From Plantago major (taxonomy: Eukaryota; Streptophyta; Magnoliopsida; Lamiales; Plantaginaceae), in NCBI GenBank assembly GCA_026545765.1, contig JAIFAC010000405.1, positions 1 to 64,000 on the forward strand: a stretch of 64,000 bases of DNA, given 5' to 3'. Position numbers and translations under genes: made by a program. Positions within the stretch are counted from its first letter, which is position 1. Every line of letters begins with the position of its first letter. Positions 60,230-64,000 of the stretch are shown piece by piece. The notes under the pieces are model-generated. The model was not told the origin of the DNA, did no database searches, and saw only the letters and a program-made list of their open reading frames with translations.

Positions 60230-61824
60230 TGTTAGGAATATCTGTTTAGATTTTGATCAGCAACCTAATGACTTATCTTAGCTCAGAAAGGTGGTTAGTA
60301 CTCTTGGTTCACTTGAATAATGTAAAAGAGGAAAATCACAAAGTATGATAGTCTAGCAAATCTTGTATAGGATGTTAGGTCTCTGAATGTAATTTTTATA
60401 TCTTTGAAGAAGACCAAGAAGGCATCCGATAGAAGAGTTCAACAAATTTGAAGATTTGAAGACTGCACAAGATTCTTTGAAAGGCGAAGGTCATCGGATA
60501 CCTATGTCGAGATATCTTGAAGAAACAAGTGTTTTCAATAAGCGGGTTTCAAAAGATATCGAGAACCAAGGTTTACGAGCGAGGAAAAGTGCTTACAGAT
60601 ACCTACACTCGGATACCTTGGATAAAACTATGTTTACGAAACAATGTTTTAACAGTATCTGGAGATGAAAGGTCTCTGGAAAGGGACATCTGATGCTTGA
60701 AGCGTGCATAGTTCCATTAGCACTCTGAGACAAAAATAGTACTATGCAATAAATGTGAGACGAGACATCTGAATAAAGAAATCTACGAAAAGAGACAACG
60801 TTCTATGATACTATTTACATATATCAATAGTTTGAATTTTATTAAGCTAACGGATACTATTCAAGCGGCATGATTTTCAACTATAAATATCAACACTTGG
60901 AATGCTTGAAATACACACCAAGAACTTACACTGAACTCACTGAAAATACCAAGCTTCTCTGATAATACAACTAGTGGTATCTTTCTCTCAAGCATACAAG
61001 CCTTCAGCCTACTTACTCTTTAGCTTACGATTTACTAAGCTCTTGATTTCTAAGTAGCACGAAAGTTCTAAGTACCCTGATCCTTAACAAGCATTGCTAT
61101 CTGTGAAGGAGTTGAATCAAAAGAACAAGTATCTGAGTTTCATTCTCCTATACATTTAACATTGACTTGGGTCAGTAAAGAACATATCACCACACATTGT
61201 AAAGTGTGTTAAGTGATTCTTGTTCTATAGAGTTTCCTACATAAGCGAAAGTTATTAAGACTACTCACCTGACAAACTACCTTAACCAACACCACATACG
61301 GCGTGGAGTACAGGAAGTACTTAGTTTGGGAAACTAAGGACCAACTCCAAGGTTACTGAGCACATGAAGTACTTAGTTTGGGAAACTAAGGAATAGCTCA
61401 AAGGTTTACGATAGGAAGTACTTGGTTTGAAAGCAGGGAATAACTCAGGGGGGAACACTTGGTTGGGAACCTAGTGTAAAAGGAAATCAAGTGATAGGTT
61501 TATTGTAAGGAGAACTCAATATCTATCTTAGTGAATTTCAAGTCCTGAGAAAGGGCAAGTGGATTAGTTGAGGGATTCACCCTCGGATACCACTATAAAG
61601 ATCATGTTATTTACTTTCTGCAACTTATTACTGCTTTATTTACCTTGCTTAGTATTTACACACTTATATCTTGCGAAGCACGAGCACTTATCACTTAGAA
61701 AGTCTTCCTCTCTCTGAAATTAAGTATCAGATATCTGAGAAATTTTGTTTATCGACAAAAGTTGTAAAAGACTATTCATGCCGCCCCCCCCCAGTGTTTT
61801 CCTTTGCTGTTATCTGGACCAACA
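60230..61824 (+). repeat. 5' LTR of Copia element C
   Basis: 1595 bp, TGTTAGGAATA...GGACCAACA. The start was chosen by comparison with the two other copies, not at the second TGTTAGG at 60373. A C-run at 61784-61793 lies at the same place as a G/C-run in element A's LTR (8084-8091). Confidence 0.9.
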
Positions 61825-61826
61825 AG

Positions 61827-61836
61827 TGGTATCGAG
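61827..61836 (+). other. Primer binding site of Copia element C, one base short
   Basis: TGGTATCGAG, against TGGTATCAGAG in element A: one A is missing. It follows the LTR by two bases. Confidence 0.8.
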
Positions 61837-61936
61837 GCGGGGAGGTTCCCAAACGCCTTGAACCTAGATCGAATAAGTGCTCACTAAGCACTTTTCACCT
61901 ACACTTGATTTATGCATTTAGTGTGTTCCTGCAGGA

Positions 61937-64000
61937 TGTCTTTAAGTGATGCTCCAATTCTCAAGCCAGAGAACTATGAGAAATGGAAGAACAACATGAT
62001 GCTCCACCTAGAAGCCATCAGTGACGAAATGATCGAAGTAATAAAGAATGGACCCATAGTCATTCAACAACTCAAGAAGGTTATGGAGGTTTCTAATGGT
62101 AGAGACAGAGTTCCCACTGATGAAGAACCAGTGGTGGTTCCTCACAAGCGAGTCGTCGACGGTGGAAGACCTCTTGGTCAAGTTGTTTATGAGCCAAAGC
62201 CGAGCTCGGACAGCGGAAGATGCCAAGAGAAATCGACTAGATGTTCAGCTCATGATATCATCATCGTTCCACTCGAGCACATACGATTATAAAGTAGGGT
62301 GCAAAAATGGCGAAAGTGGCACAAAAGATTGAAGAAATATGTGCGGCCTTTGAAAACAAAGGAAAATAAGTTGAAGTTTTGAAGCTTAAATTCAAAACTT
62401 TAAACAAGGTCCACAGAGACTCTTGAAGAACTAGATTTCCAATTTACAACGATTAGTGAAATGGTGCACTTAGAAAGTGAGAGATACTCTAACTACGAAA
62501 GGTTAAGACTATCGTGAGAAGCTTGAATCAAAGCAGGAACATACTCGGTACTTTTATTTCAACCAAGGAATGCAAATATCACTCGAGAACTCTTTTCTCA
62601 TTTAGCTCTTATCGACTATGAAACCACTCGGAGAGAACAAATGATTCTTTGAGAAAGTTCACGGTGTTGCTTTAGCAACACAAGGTACTCGAAAACAAGG
62701 ATACCAAAGAAATGGTGAGGAAGATGCTCTTCTTTGAAACAAATGAGAAAATATATCGATCGGAGATTGAGAAGAAAAACCAAAGAGAAGTGAAAAAGCA
62801 TCTAGGCTCAAACTATCACCGGACAAAAATATCACATTATCAAGCTCATTTGAACAAGCCACTCGACAAGCATCTAGTCCTGAGGAAGCATAAATCGGAC
62901 CCGATATCTGTTTCTATTGACAGAAACCCGATCATTTTAAAAGAGGCGCCTGTTTTCAATAAGCTAAAGGCGGTGACAAGAAAGATAGAAGAAACTTCAA
63001 GAGAGGTCGAGAGCTATGCTCTCGAAGAAAGAAAAAGATTCAAGTCATTTGGATGCTCTTGATATTGAGTCGAATCGAGGAAGAAGACTCGGATGACTCA
63101 AACTACCTTCTCGAATTATGTGGCATCACTCATGAATTGGTTGACTTTGGTCAAAGAAAAGGGAATTATGTGGGGTTCTTGAGGAGATCTATCAGTTGCT
63201 CCAACATTGAGCCGTGCCTAATGGCTGACGAGGTAACCAACATTTCTCAATTCATAAATTATGAGAGTGATGAGAAAGAAATCAGAGATTTAGAATATCT
63301 CAGAAGAGAACTTGATCTCTACAAAAGTGAATTTCAAATGGTCGAGCTAGAGCCGACATTTTGAAGAAGAAAAGAATTCTCTTGAGAAGGAAAATTCACA
63401 ATTACTCGAGATATCTGAGAAAAGGATCTTTGAAAATGCATTTCTCAAATCACGAGATATCGAGGCGGAGAAATCTGAAAGGCAATGGATATACTCGAAA
63501 GGAAAACAAAGATCTTCTTTCTGAAAATGAGGAACTCAAAAAGGAAGAACTATCTTTTCAATCCTATGCCAAAGCTAGTGACACTCTTACTGAAGTACAC
63601 TCTTATTTAAGAGATCCTTCAGAAAAGGGAGGACTTGGGCTGAACACCCTAACAAATAGTTCTACTACTCTAAATAAGAGTGACGAGAATAACATTTGTT
63701 AGTGCTCAGCAAGATGGTTCTCAAATAACCTACAGCATTGGTCAGAAAGCTAAGGTTGTTGACAAAGGAAAGGCAGTCGCGACCAAACCTTTGTGGGAAA
63801 AACAAGTCCAAAAGAAAACTATTGGGAACGTTTCTGTAAAGAAACATAACACTGAAAAGTGTAATCACCCACAATGCTATGTCTCTCAGAAAGGAAACAT
63901 TGCGGGAGCAGGTAAATTTTCCAACATCACATTTTCTGGAAAGAAAGACGTTCCAGAGACTAGCAAAGCTGCTGAGAAGAGAACTCAGATAGCACCAGGT
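61937..64000 (+). pseudogene. Copia gag (element C), frameshifted, 3' end outside window
   Basis: The ATG at 61937 gives MSLSDAPILKPENYEKWKNN, the same leader as element A. The frame is open to 62292 but the expected continuation moves to another frame near 62110. Later pieces: a Lys/Glu-rich stretch at 62712-63062; at 63053-63364 CSNIEPCLMADE, SDEKEIRDLEYLRRELDLYK, matching the CLMA..D-plus-coiled-coil pattern of SIRE gag; more charged helix at 63361-63700; and a tail at 63700-64000 with CNHPQC and KGNIAGAGKFSN, also seen in element A at 5940-6200. Forms the particle shell. At least five frame changes. Confidence 0.75.

Larger units (their letters stand above)
60230..64000 (+). mobile_element. 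Ty1/Copia retrotransposon, SIRE/Maximus-like (element C), truncated by window end
   Basis: The 5' LTR is at 60230-61824, then the primer site, then gag to the window edge. Same family as element A and the solo LTR at 10485-11923, from LTR and gag similarity. It sits in the last exon of the MULE. The five bases before it are GAGGC; the matching duplication would lie beyond the 3' LTR outside the window. Confidence 0.88.

Noticed and set aside
60373..61824. LTR start of element C at the second TGTTAGG (60373)
   Set aside because: The related LTRs at 8054-9616 and 10485-11923 continue about 140 bases further out to another TGTTAG, so 60230 is the true edge.

Overview
This is a plant nuclear window, almost certainly from a eudicot. 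The evidence is one spliced R2R3-MYB gene with plant-type GT-AG introns, set in AT-rich DNA packed with plant LTR retrotransposons, a Mutator-like element (MULE), hAT pieces, Stowaway-type MITEs and a TRIM. I cannot name the species. There are no bacterial operons, CRISPR arrays, rRNA genes or convincing tRNA genes.

Layout. 1-9616: minus-strand Ty1/Copia element of SIRE/Maximus type (element A), cut by the window edge, with its 5' LTR at 8054-9616. 9617-16246: MITE remnants, a solo LTR of the same Copia family inside a Stowaway MITE, microsatellites and two local tandem arrays. 16247-19290: broken Athila-like gag/protease pieces flanking a hAT transposase tail. 19991-37440: a decayed minus-strand Copia (element B). 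Its 3' LTR was split by a complete 13.8 kb Ty3/Gypsy Tat-lineage element (20107-33924, duplication GAGTT) that carries a long antisense gene, and its RNase H region was split by a 0.7 kb unclassified insertion. 39361-39986: a complete TRIM with duplication TTGGG. 41562-42947: the MYB gene, the only clearly intact host gene. 42948-48146: intergenic DNA with two MITEs and weaker retroposon-like pieces. 48147-60229: a MULE broken by a solo gypsy LTR (51423-52933, duplication ATAGA), by a 6.1 kb minus-strand gag-protease-only gypsy element (53145-59279, duplication CCAAG), and at its 3' end by a second SIRE-like Copia (element C, 60230 onward, leaving the window).

The retroelement polyproteins are broken by many frameshifts. 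The paired LTRs I compared differ noticeably by single-base gaps as well as substitutions. Some 'pseudogene' breaks may therefore be assembly indels and not decay. All element boundaries were read by eye from TG...CA termini, target-site duplications and recognised protein motifs; no alignments or database searches were run.
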